From the NCBI GenBank assembly GCA_033852165.1, contig JAWSUZ010000004.1, forward strand, positions 36,657 through 100,656: a DNA stretch of 64,000 bases. Reading direction: 5' to 3'. This document shows positions 16,632 through 24,687 of the stretch, piece after piece (the first letter of the stretch is position 1; every line of letters starts with the position of its first letter). Position numbers and translations under genes: made by a program. This DNA is from Agarilytica sp033852165. GTDB lineage: Bacteria; Pseudomonadota; Gammaproteobacteria; Pseudomonadales; Cellvibrionaceae. A model generated the notes under the pieces. It searched no databases, had not been told where the DNA came from, and saw nothing but the letters and a program-made list of their open reading frames with translations.

Positions 16632-17354
16632 TTAATACATATGCTGGCCACCGTTTATCGATAACGTTGAACCGGTGATAAAACCGGCATTGTCAGCCAC
16701 CAGAAACTCTACACCTCTGGCTATTTCGTCAGCTTCTCCTAGTCTACCGACGGGGATTTTCGCAATTATTTTTTCGAGTACTTTTTCCGGAACTGCTCGC
16801 ACCATGTCTGTAGAAATATAGCCGGGAGCAATAGCGTTTACCGTGATGTCTTTGCCTGCACCTTCTTGGGCTAAAGCCTTCGTAAAGCCGTGTATCCCCG
16901 ACTTGGCTGCGGCATAGTTCACTTGCCCATACTGTCCTGCTTGGCCGTTGACTGAGCCGATATTCACAATACGTCCAAAGCCATGCTTGCGCATACTGTC
17001 TATGACATTGCGGCACATGTTAAAGCATGAGCCGAGGTTAGTGTCGAGTACGGATTGCCAGCATTCTGGGCTCATTTTGTGAATGGTGCCGTCACGCGTG
17101 ATACCTGCATTGTTGATAAGAATTTCGATGCGACCGAGGTCGGCTGTAATTTGTGCTACAGCTTCAGCACAGGCGTGGAAGTTAGAGACATCGAATTTAT
17201 ATACAGGAATTCCGTACTTGTCTTTAAATGCGGCGGCGGTTTGATCGTCCCCTCCATAGCTTGCTGCGACTGTGTATCCATCCTCTTTAAGACGAACGGA
17301 AATGGCTTCTCCGATACCGCGGGTTCCACCAGTGACTAGAGCGACTCTGCTCAT
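16632..17354 (-). CDS. phaB: Acetoacetyl-CoA reductase (NADPH)
   Basis: A 240-residue short-chain dehydrogenase that makes (R)-3-hydroxybutyryl-CoA for PhaC. It has TGGTRGIG near the N-terminus, NNAGITRDGTIHKM, the catalytic stretch NIGSVNGQAGQYGQVNYAAA followed by KSG, and the C-terminal GSTLSINGGQHMY. These match PhaB rather than FabG; the ITRDGTxHKM and GQxGQxNYAAAKSG segments are diagnostic. It is convergent with the second phasin. A good AGGAGAA ribosome site precedes the ATG. The partner thiolase phaA is not in the window. Confidence 0.93.
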   Translation of the reverse strand: MSRVALVTGGTRGIGEAISVRLKEDGYTVAASYGGDDQTAAAFKDKYGIPVYKFDVSNFHACAEAVAQITADLGRIEILINNAGITRDGTIHKMSPECWQSVLDTNLGSCFNMCRNVIDSMRKHGFGRIVNIGSVNGQAGQYGQVNYAAAKSGIHGFTKALAQEGAGKDITVNAIAPGYISTDMVRAVPEKVLEKIIAKIPVGRLGEADEIARGVEFLVADNAGFITGSTLSINGGQHMY

Positions 17355-17787
17355 AAGGTTCTCCTAAGGTTTTGTCTGAAATCAGTTTAAATATAGTGGT
17401 GACTGAGTTGCCAGTCGTTAAAAGTGGCAAAGTGACACCGTTTGAATTGTGCTGTGCGTTCGCGAATGGCAGTCAACTTGTCCTCAAGTTGGCTCGGTGA
17501 AAAAGAGCGAGTTTCGCTCGTTTAAACCTGTGTCAATCGTTCAAATATACTTCTAGCTTTCAAAGCAAAACTTAAAACAATACAAAGTAAAACTTAAGAA
17601 AGTAGAAATAGCGCAGAGCTGTCCCCCTTAGAGTCGTCAGATGTTACAGGAATTGATATCGATTTAAACGAATTGCAGTAAATATTGACGCCTGTTTCAA
17701 TAGCTTTGGCGCTTAGGAATCATATGTTTGTGTTTTTGTGAACTTGCCCCAATATTGCTCTTTCTTTATTGCTATCACGAGATGTGA
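17355..17787. other. Intergenic region between phaB and cnoX (divergent promoters)
   Basis: 433 bp without a gene. Two short hairpins occur: CAACTTG/CAAGTTG at 17474-17491, and GAGCG/CGCTC at 17505-17519. The latter, read on the minus strand, is followed by T residues and could be a weak terminator. No clear operator seen. Confidence 0.35.
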
Positions 17788-18645
17788 ATGATGAATCCTA
17801 ATATCGTCGAAATTACGCCTGAAAACTCTCAAACTTTATTGGTGGAGGAGTCCTATAAGCGACTCGTATTAATCGATTTTTGGGCAAGCTGGTGTGAGCC
17901 GTGTAAAAACTTGATGCCGATATTGGAAGCGTTAGCGGAAGAGTATGCTGGCCGGTTTTTATTGGCGAAAGTTGATTCTGAGGCAAATCAAGGTATTGCG
18001 AGTCAGTTTGGTGTACGCAGCTTACCTACGGTTATGTTAATGAAGGACGGTCAGCCTGTTGATGGTTTTACGGGATTGAAGCCGGAGTCTGAGATTCGTG
18101 AACTGTTGGATAAGCTACTTCCCAAGCCTTGGGATCTGAAATTTAATGAAGCTTCGGCCCATATTCAGCAAGGGGAGTGGGATCAGGCTTATATTCTGCT
18201 GAAGGAGGCTTATGACCTTTCGGGGCAGCAGGGCAATATAGCCATTACCTTAACTGGTGTATTGACTCAGCTTAAGCGCTATAGCGAAGCTGATAGTATT
18301 CTTTCGCTGGTCAAGATGGCCGATCAAGATACTCTCTATGAGCAGGTGAAAGCTGAGCTGGAGTTGGCTCAGCAGGCGCAAAAAGCACCTGAATTACAAG
18401 CGCTTGAGGACCAGTTTGCGCAGACGCCAGAGGATAAGACTGTCGCATTTCAGTTGGCGGTTCAATACAGTCAAAACGAATTCAAAAAAGAAGCGCTGTC
18501 ACTTCTGTATGACATCATTAGGGAGGATCTTAATTATCAAGAGGGAGAGGCCAAAAAAATCTACTTAGACATTTTGGCTGTATTGGGAAAGGGTGATCCG
18601 ATTGCGATTGCGTTTCAACGAAAGCTCTTTACCTTGCTCTACTAA
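17788..18645 (+). CDS. cnoX: Chaperedoxin CnoX/YbbN: thioredoxin domain plus TPR
   Basis: A 285-residue protein. Residues 1-112 form a thioredoxin fold with the active site FWASWCEPCKNL and the cis-proline in LPTVMLM. Residues 115-285 are a tetratricopeptide-like helical region ending in the conserved DPIAIAFQRKLFTLLY. CnoX/YbbN holds unfolded proteins and passes them to GroEL or DnaK. Unlike the E. coli protein, which has SxxC, this one keeps both cysteines (CEPC) and may have redox activity. The start could be either of two adjacent ATGs at 17788 and 17791. Confidence 0.92.
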   Translation: MMNPNIVEITPENSQTLLVEESYKRLVLIDFWASWCEPCKNLMPILEALAEEYAGRFLLAKVDSEANQGIASQFGVRSLPTVMLMKDGQPVDGFTGLKPESEIRELLDKLLPKPWDLKFNEASAHIQQGEWDQAYILLKEAYDLSGQQGNIAITLTGVLTQLKRYSEADSILSLVKMADQDTLYEQVKAELELAQQAQKAPELQALEDQFAQTPEDKTVAFQLAVQYSQNEFKKEALSLLYDIIREDLNYQEGEAKKIYLDILAVLGKGDPIAIAFQRKLFTLLY

Positions 18646-18870
18646 AGCGTGTGACGACCTACTCAGCAGAGTCGTTATGGTGACCTGCTTAATAGGAGGT
18701 CACTAATTGATAGGTCCATATCAATAACCTGGATTTCCTTGGTATCAGTGGCATAATGGCTCGCCTTTTTGCTGCTCCTAGCAAGTGACTTTAGGCTTTA
18801 CTCTAGGCTTTACGTTTTTTCAAAACTTTAGTATAAATTTTCCAAAGCTTTACTAAAACTGAGGACAACA

Positions 18871-19986
18871 ATGCAACCTGAACTGAAACCCCAAAATCCG
18901 AATTTTTCATCTGGTCCGTGTAGTAAGCGCCCTGGATACAGTGTTAACAACTTAAAACTTGATACTCTTGGTCGTTCTCACCGCTCTTCTGTCGGTAAAG
19001 AAGCCTTGGCTTTAGCGTGTAGCGATACGGCCGAAATGCTTGGCTTGCCTGAAGGTTATCGTGTCGGGGTTGTGGCGGGTTCTGACACCGGAGCTATGGA
19101 AATGGCGATGTGGTCTTTACTTGGCGAGCGTGGCGTTGACGTATTGTCGTGGGAATCATTCGGCAAAGGTTGGGTGACGGATATCACCAAGCAGTTAAAA
19201 CTCGACGATGTGCGCTCTATGGAGGCTGCTTACGGCCAATTGCCAGATTTAAGCGCCGTGGACTTTGCACGTGACGTTGTCTTTACGTGGAACGGTACAA
19301 CCTCTGGTGTAAAAGTGCCTAATGGTGATTGGATTGCCGATGACCGCGAAGGTCTTACAATATGTGATGCGACCTCAGCAGTTTTTGCGATGGAGATTCC
19401 GTGGGATAAAATTGATGTGGCTACGTTCAGCTGGCAGAAAGCTCTAGGCGGAGAAGGTGCTCACGGTATGCTGATCTTGAGCCCTCGTGCAGTAGCAAGG
19501 CTGGAGAGCTATACACCCGCTTGGCCAATGCCGAAAATTTTCCGTATGACAAAAGGCGGAAAATTGATTGAGGGGATATTCAAAGGCGCTACGATCAATA
19601 CACCTTCAATGTTGTGTGTTGCGGATTATCTGGATGCATTGAGCTGGATCAAAAATATTGGCGGTGTGAAGGCCAGCATTGAAAAGTCACAAGCAAACTT
19701 AGCGGTTATCGAAAAATTCGTAGCTAAAAATGACTGGATCGACTTTTTAGCCGAATCCAGCGAAATCAATTCTAACACCAGTATTTGTTTAACCCTTAAA
19801 GCTGAGCCAGATCAAGTTAAAGAAATGGTGAAGCTCTTAGATAAAGAAGGTGTTGCCTTTGATATCGGCGCATATCGTGATGCGCCAGCGGGTATTCGTA
19901 TCTGGGGTGGGGCGACTGTAGAAGCTTCTGATTTGGAAAAGTTGATGCCTTGGATGACGTGGGCATACGAGCAAGTTACACAATAA
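18871..19986 (+). CDS. serC: Phosphoserine aminotransferase
   Basis: A 371-residue PLP enzyme of serine (and pyridoxal phosphate) synthesis, converting 3-phosphohydroxypyruvate and glutamate to phosphoserine. Features are NPNFSSGPCSKRPGY near the start, the PLP-binding lysine in FSWQKALGGEGAHG, and WGGATVE near the C-terminus. The sequence belongs to the variant SerC group common in alphaproteobacteria and some archaea, which starts with PxNPNFSSGPCxKRPG, rather than the E. coli type. It is followed 35 bp later by serA, so the two form an operon. Full length. Confidence 0.93.
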   Translation: MQPELKPQNPNFSSGPCSKRPGYSVNNLKLDTLGRSHRSSVGKEALALACSDTAEMLGLPEGYRVGVVAGSDTGAMEMAMWSLLGERGVDVLSWESFGKGWVTDITKQLKLDDVRSMEAAYGQLPDLSAVDFARDVVFTWNGTTSGVKVPNGDWIADDREGLTICDATSAVFAMEIPWDKIDVATFSWQKALGGEGAHGMLILSPRAVARLESYTPAWPMPKIFRMTKGGKLIEGIFKGATINTPSMLCVADYLDALSWIKNIGGVKASIEKSQANLAVIEKFVAKNDWIDFLAESSEINSNTSICLTLKAEPDQVKEMVKLLDKEGVAFDIGAYRDAPAGIRIWGGATVEASDLEKLMPWMTWAYEQVTQ

Positions 19987-20021
19987 ACAATCTATTAACC
20001 TTAACTGTGTGAAGATTAACT

Positions 20022-21197
20022 ATGTTTCAGATTCGTACCTATAACAAAATTTCAGATAAAGGGCTAAGCCGTTTCGACGATACATACAACGTTGGATCGG
20101 ATATTGAAAACCCTCAAGCATTGCTACTACGCAGTCAAAAATTGCACGATGAAAGCTTGCCTGATTCGGTCATGGCCGTTGCAAGAGCGGGAGCGGGAAC
20201 TAACAATATTCCAGTAGATGAATACAGTAAAAAGGGAATCGTCGTATTTAACACGCCTGGAGCCAATGCGAATGCAGTTAAAGAGCTCGTTTTGTCCGGG
20301 TTGTTGCTGAGCTCGCGTGGCATCATGCAAGGAAAGTCTTTCGTTGATACCTTGGGTGAAATGACAGATGCAGCAGAAATGTCAAAGTTGCTCGAAAAAG
20401 AAAAAAAGCGTTTTGCCGGTAGTGAATTGGCGGGCAAAACTCTGGGTGTTATTGGTCTTGGTGCTATTGGTTCAATGGTCGCTGATGCGGCGCTAGCGTT
20501 GGGCATGGATGTGCTGGGTTTTGATCCTGCGTTGTCAGTCGAGGCGGCATGGCGCTTATCCAGTGACGTAAGGCGAATGGAGAGTGTTGAGGCCCTGTTG
20601 GCAGAAGTCGATTTTCTTTCATTGCACGTACCAGCAATTCCAGCCACGAAGCATATGATCAATGCTGATACCTTGAGCTTGATGAAACCCACTGCGGCGA
20701 TTATGAATTTTGCTCGGGATGCTATTGTCGATGCTCAGGCGGTTGTTCATGCGCTCGATAATGAAAAGCTCCGTCAGTATGTTTGTGATTTCCCAGAACC
20801 TTGCTTGATTAATCACTCTAAAGTTGTTGCGCTACCGCATATTGGTGCGAGTACTGCGGAGGCTGAAGAAAACTGTGCGGTGATGGCGGTTAATCAGCTG
20901 CGTGATTATCTTGAAGACGGCAATATCGTCAATTCCGTCAATTTTCCGCAAACCGCAATGTCTCGTGGCGATACAGCTTGCCGTATTACCTTTACCAATG
21001 AAAATGTTTCGGGTGTGCTGGGGCATGTACTATCCGTATTTGCCGACAGCGATGTAAATGTCGTGGATATGGTGAATAAAAGCCGGAATAATGTGGCTTA
21101 CAATATTTTGGATTTGGCCAGTCGTCCGTGTGACGAACTGATTCAAAACCTCAAAAATGTAGAGCACGTTATCTCTTTGAGGGTACTTTGTAGTTAA
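20022..21197 (+). CDS. serA: D-3-phosphoglycerate dehydrogenase
   Basis: A 391-residue enzyme for the first step of serine synthesis. It has the NAD-binding motif VIGLGAIGSMVAD (near residue 148), catalytic Arg in NFARDAIVD, and catalytic His in ALPHIGASTAEAE. The C-terminal 75 residues (about 312-391) form an ACT domain, the usual site of serine feedback inhibition. It lacks the extra intervening domain of the long-type enzymes, which fits the roughly 390-410-residue class. Co-transcribed with serC. Confidence 0.93.
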   Translation: MFQIRTYNKISDKGLSRFDDTYNVGSDIENPQALLLRSQKLHDESLPDSVMAVARAGAGTNNIPVDEYSKKGIVVFNTPGANANAVKELVLSGLLLSSRGIMQGKSFVDTLGEMTDAAEMSKLLEKEKKRFAGSELAGKTLGVIGLGAIGSMVADAALALGMDVLGFDPALSVEAAWRLSSDVRRMESVEALLAEVDFLSLHVPAIPATKHMINADTLSLMKPTAAIMNFARDAIVDAQAVVHALDNEKLRQYVCDFPEPCLINHSKVVALPHIGASTAEAEENCAVMAVNQLRDYLEDGNIVNSVNFPQTAMSRGDTACRITFTNENVSGVLGHVLSVFADSDVNVVDMVNKSRNNVAYNILDLASRPCDELIQNLKNVEHVISLRVLCS

Positions 21198-21200
21198 TCC

Positions 21201-21216
21201 TCTGATTTTTATCAGA
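21201..21216 (+). terminator. Weak hairpin after serA
   Basis: TCTGAT-TTTT-ATCAGA, a perfect 6-bp stem 3 bp after the serA stop. No T-run follows, so it may only stabilise the 3' end. Confidence 0.3.
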
Positions 21217-21243
21217 ATATTGACTAAGGCTGTTAAATTTCGC

Positions 21244-21271
21244 TTGAAAACTTGTTTGAAGTTGCGATAAT
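21244..21271 (+). promoter_or_regulatory. Probable promoter of the 4.5S RNA gene
   Basis: TTGAAA at 21244-21249 and GATAAT at 21266-21271 with a 16-bp spacer, followed by a GC-rich stretch (GCGCAGCCC) like the discriminator of stable-RNA promoters. Transcription would begin about 30 bp before the mature RNA, as for E. coli ffs, which has a 5' leader that is processed. Confidence 0.6.
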
Positions 21272-21310
21272 GCGCAGCCCTCGGAATGAGTTTAATTCCG
21301 TTGTTTTAAT

Positions 21311-21420
21311 GGTGGCCCAATTGGTCCCCTCGCGACAATTCGCTGTGAACTCCGCCAGGCCTGGAAGGGAGCAACGGTAGCAGTATAATTGGGCGCCGGG
21401 GTGTGGCTGGTTGGGTCTCC
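21311..21420 (+). ncRNA. ffs: Signal recognition particle 4.5S RNA
   Basis: The conserved apical domain is plain: GCCAGGCCTGGAAGGGAGCA at 21354-21373 followed by ACGGTAGCAG, the Ffh-binding hairpin. The ends pair (GGTGGCCCAA at 21311-21320 with TTGGGTCTCC at 21411-21420, one mismatch), closing the long bacterial hairpin. Length about 110 nt, the gammaproteobacterial size. 4.5S RNA and Ffh target membrane proteins to the translocon. The location between serA and dnaX is well apart from ffh. Exact ends are set by pairing. Confidence 0.93.
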
Positions 21421-21613
21421 TCCATCTTTAGTAACTTTTTTATTCACGGTTGTTGTTTAATTTATCGTTACTGTTTAGATTTAGAGCGATTCACTAGGAT
21501 CGACCTTTCTAGAAAGATCTACCGTTACAACTTCATCCACGCCGTACACTTCCGTTTGCGTTATAATTCGACGCTTACAAGACTAATCTTTAGGTTTCAA
21601 GGTTCGATAATCG

Positions 21614-23725
21614 ATGAGCTATCAGGTGTTGGCCCGCAAGTGGCGCCCTCGTATATTCCGTGAAATGGTTGGCCAAGAGCACGTGCTCAAAGCGCTAATT
21701 AATGCACTCGATCATAATCGACTGCATCACGCGTACTTATTTACTGGGACGCGCGGGGTCGGTAAAACTACGATTGCGCGAATTCTGGCAAAGTGTCTTA
21801 ACTGTGAAACAGGCGTGAGTTCTGAACCGTGTGGCGAATGCTCGGCTTGTAATGAAATTGCTGAAGGGCGATTCGTTGATTTAATTGAAGTGGATGCGGC
21901 TTCGCGCACCAAGGTTGAAGATACCCGTGAATTGCTCGATAACGTCCAATACGCGCCAACGCGTGGTCGCTATAAAATATACTTGATCGATGAAGTTCAT
22001 ATGCTCTCCAATCACAGTTTCAACGCCTTGTTGAAAACTCTGGAAGAGCCGCCCGACCATGTAAAGTTCTTGCTGGCGACAACCGATCCGCAGAAGCTGC
22101 CTGTCACGATTCTTTCGCGTTGCTTGCAGTTTAATCTCAAAAATATGAGTTCGGAACGTATTGTTGGGCATTTGCAGCACGTCCTAACCAAAGAAGCCAT
22201 TCCCTTTGAGGAAGCTGCACTGTGGCCACTATCAAGGTCGGCGGATGGCAGTATGCGCGATGCGCTTAGTCTGACGGACCAAGCAATAGCCTTTGGCGGC
22301 GGTAAAGTACTCGAATCCGAAGTCAGCATTATGCTTGGGTCTATCGATCGCGTATTGATTGAAGAAATTATGCAGGCATTAGTTGCTGCAGATGGTCCAG
22401 CCGTCTTGGCTGCTGTGGCAAAATTTGCTGAGCATGCGCCAGATTATGATGCGGCCTTGGCGGATTTGCTCACGCTCTTGCATCGTATTGCGATTGCCCA
22501 AGCCTTGCCTGAAGCCCTGGATAATAGTTATGGCGATCGCGCTCAGATATTAAAATTTGCCAGTGAGCTTACGCCGGAAGACGTGCAAATGTTTTATCAA
22601 ACGACTCTAATTGGCCGCAGGGACTTGTCCTTGGCTTCTGACCCTAGGATGGGGGTCGAAATGACGTTGCTAAGAATGTTGACGTTTAAGCCTCAAGGCC
22701 TTGTTGATGTGCCGACCACGTCGCTGCCTAACTCGGGTGCTCAAAACCAAGAAAAGCTTGTGGCGGAGGCCGCCGTCCCGATAAAAAAGCCGATAGTTGA
22801 GCCGGGAAAGCCCGCGCTCGATGGTAATACTCCCGGCGGAAGGGCTGTTTTGTCTTCTCTCGTTGGTGAGGATGTGCCAAGGCAAGAGCTGGTAACGCCA
22901 GAACAGTCAGTCCAAGAAAAGCCAATAGAACCCAATACCGGTTCTATTGATAGAGCGGTTGCAAGCGCTCTTAAAAACGGAAGTGGTTCAGAGCTCTCTG
23001 ATCAGGGTCGAAGTTCTCCTGCCGCGTCTAGCGAGACCCCATTAGCTGTATGTTCTAAACCTTCGGAGCCTCAAGGTACGCGGGAACCGACTGTCGTTGA
23101 AAGTAAAGAGCCGCCGAGAGTGGAAGCTCCCTCTCCTGTGGCTCAGATTGCCTCGAAACCTCAGCATTCGACAAGTCCGCAGCTAAAATCAGTAACAAAA
23201 AACAATGTGACCAGGCTGCAAGAACTGGTGGCCTCTGTAGTACCTTCGGTCGCATCATTACCTGAACCGAATCAGTCTAGCCCGAACACACAAAAACCTG
23301 CAGAATTACCTAAACAGAAAATGGGTTTAGATTCCTTTGCGCCGAACAACTGGATTTCGGTCTACCAGCAGTTAGAAATAAAAGGCATTGTTCAAAGCAC
23401 AGTCGCGAATTGTGTCATGGTAGGTCGCGAAGATAACCATGTTCAGTTTATATTAGACCAAGATAAAACCAGTTTATACGACCCGTCTCACGCTCAACGT
23501 ATAGCCGATTATTTGAGTGATTATTTTGCTCATCCCGTTCGTGTGGATATTCAGCTGTCCTCTATTCCCGAGGGTATGGAAACTCCCGCAGAGCATAATG
23601 ATCGGGTACGTAAAGAAAAGCATGCTCACGCCTTGGCAACATTGAGAGATGACCCCGTGGTGCAAACGTTTGAACGTGAATTCGGTGCAAAATTGCAAGA
23701 ACAAACAGTGAAATATCCATCTTAA
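21614..23725 (+). CDS. dnaX: DNA polymerase III subunits tau and gamma
   Basis: A 703-residue clamp-loader ATPase. It has Walker A GTRGVGKTT, a four-Cys zinc site (CLNCETGVSSEPCGECSAC), Walker B LIDEVHMLS and the SRC sensor motif. Residues about 370-600 are a Pro/Ser-rich linker, and the last 120 residues are the tau domain that binds polymerase alpha and DnaB. At codons 390-392 the sequence A AAA AAG is in the exact slippery phase, with an upstream GGAGG and a downstream stem-loop; a -1 shift ends at a TGA three codons on, giving a gamma form of about 395 residues. First gene of a long operon with ybaB and recR. Confidence 0.95.
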   Translation: MSYQVLARKWRPRIFREMVGQEHVLKALINALDHNRLHHAYLFTGTRGVGKTTIARILAKCLNCETGVSSEPCGECSACNEIAEGRFVDLIEVDAASRTKVEDTRELLDNVQYAPTRGRYKIYLIDEVHMLSNHSFNALLKTLEEPPDHVKFLLATTDPQKLPVTILSRCLQFNLKNMSSERIVGHLQHVLTKEAIPFEEAALWPLSRSADGSMRDALSLTDQAIAFGGGKVLESEVSIMLGSIDRVLIEEIMQALVAADGPAVLAAVAKFAEHAPDYDAALADLLTLLHRIAIAQALPEALDNSYGDRAQILKFASELTPEDVQMFYQTTLIGRRDLSLASDPRMGVEMTLLRMLTFKPQGLVDVPTTSLPNSGAQNQEKLVAEAAVPIKKPIVEPGKPALDGNTPGGRAVLSSLVGEDVPRQELVTPEQSVQEKPIEPNTGSIDRAVASALKNGSGSELSDQGRSSPAASSETPLAVCSKPSEPQGTREPTVVESKEPPRVEAPSPVAQIASKPQHSTSPQLKSVTKNNVTRLQELVASVVPSVASLPEPNQSSPNTQKPAELPKQKMGLDSFAPNNWISVYQQLEIKGIVQSTVANCVMVGREDNHVQFILDQDKTSLYDPSHAQRIADYLSDYFAHPVRVDIQLSSIPEGMETPAEHNDRVRKEKHAHALATLRDDPVVQTFEREFGAKLQEQTVKYPS
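22765..22819 (+). promoter_or_regulatory. Programmed -1 ribosomal frameshift signal in dnaX
   Basis: Three parts in order: a Shine-Dalgarno-like GGAGG at 22765-22769; the slippery heptamer A AAA AAG at 22783-22789, in the zero-frame phase ATA AAA AAG; and a hairpin from 22799 to 22819 (GAGCCGGG against CCCG-GCTC, one bulged C, AAAG loop). After a -1 shift the frame reads GCC GAT AGT TGA, stopping at 22798-22800. This is the same arrangement that yields gamma in E. coli. Confidence 0.85.
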
Positions 23726-23742
23726 AATTATAGGAGATCGTT

Positions 23743-24066
23743 ATGTTTAATGACCTTGGCGATATCATGAAACAAGCCCAACAAATGCAATCCAAAATGG
23801 CGGATATGCAAAAAGAGTTGGCAAATAAAGAAGTAATTGGCGAGGCCGGCGCTGGTCTTGTGAAAGTTACGATGACGGGCCGGCACGACCTCAGTAAAGT
23901 GACGATAGACCCGAGCTTAATGTCAGAAGACAAAGAGATGTTAGAGGACTTATTGGCGGCGGCGGTCAACGATGCTGTACGAAGAGTCGAAGAGTCTAAT
24001 AAAGAACTCATGAGCCAAATGACCGGGGGTATGCAGATGCCACCGGGCTTCAAAATGCCATTTTAG
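23743..24066 (+). CDS. ybaB: Nucleoid-associated protein YbaB/EbfC
   Basis: A 107-residue protein with the family's N-terminal helix (DIMKQAQQMQSKMADMQKEL), the central VTMTGRHDLSKVTIDP strand pair, and a Met-rich C-terminus (MTGGMQMPPGFKMPF). It binds DNA as a dimer. It lies 17 bp after dnaX with a TAGGAGA ribosome site and 15 bp before recR, the standard dnaX-ybaB-recR order. Confidence 0.95.
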   Translation: MFNDLGDIMKQAQQMQSKMADMQKELANKEVIGEAGAGLVKVTMTGRHDLSKVTIDPSLMSEDKEMLEDLLAAAVNDAVRRVEESNKELMSQMTGGMQMPPGFKMPF

Positions 24067-24081
24067 TGCTTAGACAATAAT

Positions 24082-24675
24082 ATGTTTTCCCCCTTAATTG
24101 ATCAGCTTATTCGTGCATTACGCAAGCTTCCCGGTGTTGGCCCTAAATCGGCGCAACGTATGGCGTTTCATTTGTTGGAATATGACCGGCAAGCGGCAGA
24201 AAATTTAGCACAAGCTTTGTCAGAGGCGGCTTCCTCGGTTCAGCGCTGTGAAAAATGTCGTACCCTAACGGAAGAGAAGATGTGCGCTATATGCATTAAC
24301 GTAAAGCGGGATCATAGTATTTTATGTGTGGTTGAAACACCTGCAGATGTCGTGGCGTTAGAGCAGTCGGGCACTTTTTCTGGCCAATACTTTGTCTTAC
24401 ATGGTCGGCTTTCTCCTATTGATGGCATTGGCCCGAAAGAGATTGGCATTGCCGAACTGGAACAGCGTTTAGCTGACGGGGCTATTAAGGAGCTTATCGT
24501 TGCCACGAACCCTACAATGGAGGGGGAGGCGACTTCACATTACATAAACGAACGTGCCAAGGCATATTCGGTAAAAGTTACACGTATTGCCCACGGTGTC
24601 CCCATAGGCAGTGAACTGGAATATATTGATGGCGGCACGTTGGCACACGCCCTTAATAGTCGGCGGGAAATATAG
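24082..24675 (+). CDS. recR: Recombination protein RecR
   Basis: A 197-residue protein of the RecFOR gap-repair pathway. It has the helix-hairpin-helix LPGVGPKSAQRMAFHLL (residues 15-31), a four-Cys zinc finger (CEKCRTLTEEKMCAIC), and a Toprim domain beginning ILCVVETPADVVALE with the later ATNPTMEGEAT. The length is normal. Third gene of the dnaX operon. Confidence 0.95.
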   Translation: MFSPLIDQLIRALRKLPGVGPKSAQRMAFHLLEYDRQAAENLAQALSEAASSVQRCEKCRTLTEEKMCAICINVKRDHSILCVVETPADVVALEQSGTFSGQYFVLHGRLSPIDGIGPKEIGIAELEQRLADGAIKELIVATNPTMEGEATSHYINERAKAYSVKVTRIAHGVPIGSELEYIDGGTLAHALNSRREI

Positions 24676-24687
24676 GCAGACAACTTA

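Noticed and set aside
17474..17519. Hairpins between phaB and cnoX as a riboswitch or small RNA
   Set aside because: The stems are only 5-7 bp, with no known aptamer pattern and no promoter.
21403..21663. Open frame of 86 codons overlapping the 4.5S RNA and the start of dnaX
   Set aside because: It overlaps two secure features, has no ribosome site and no protein-like composition.
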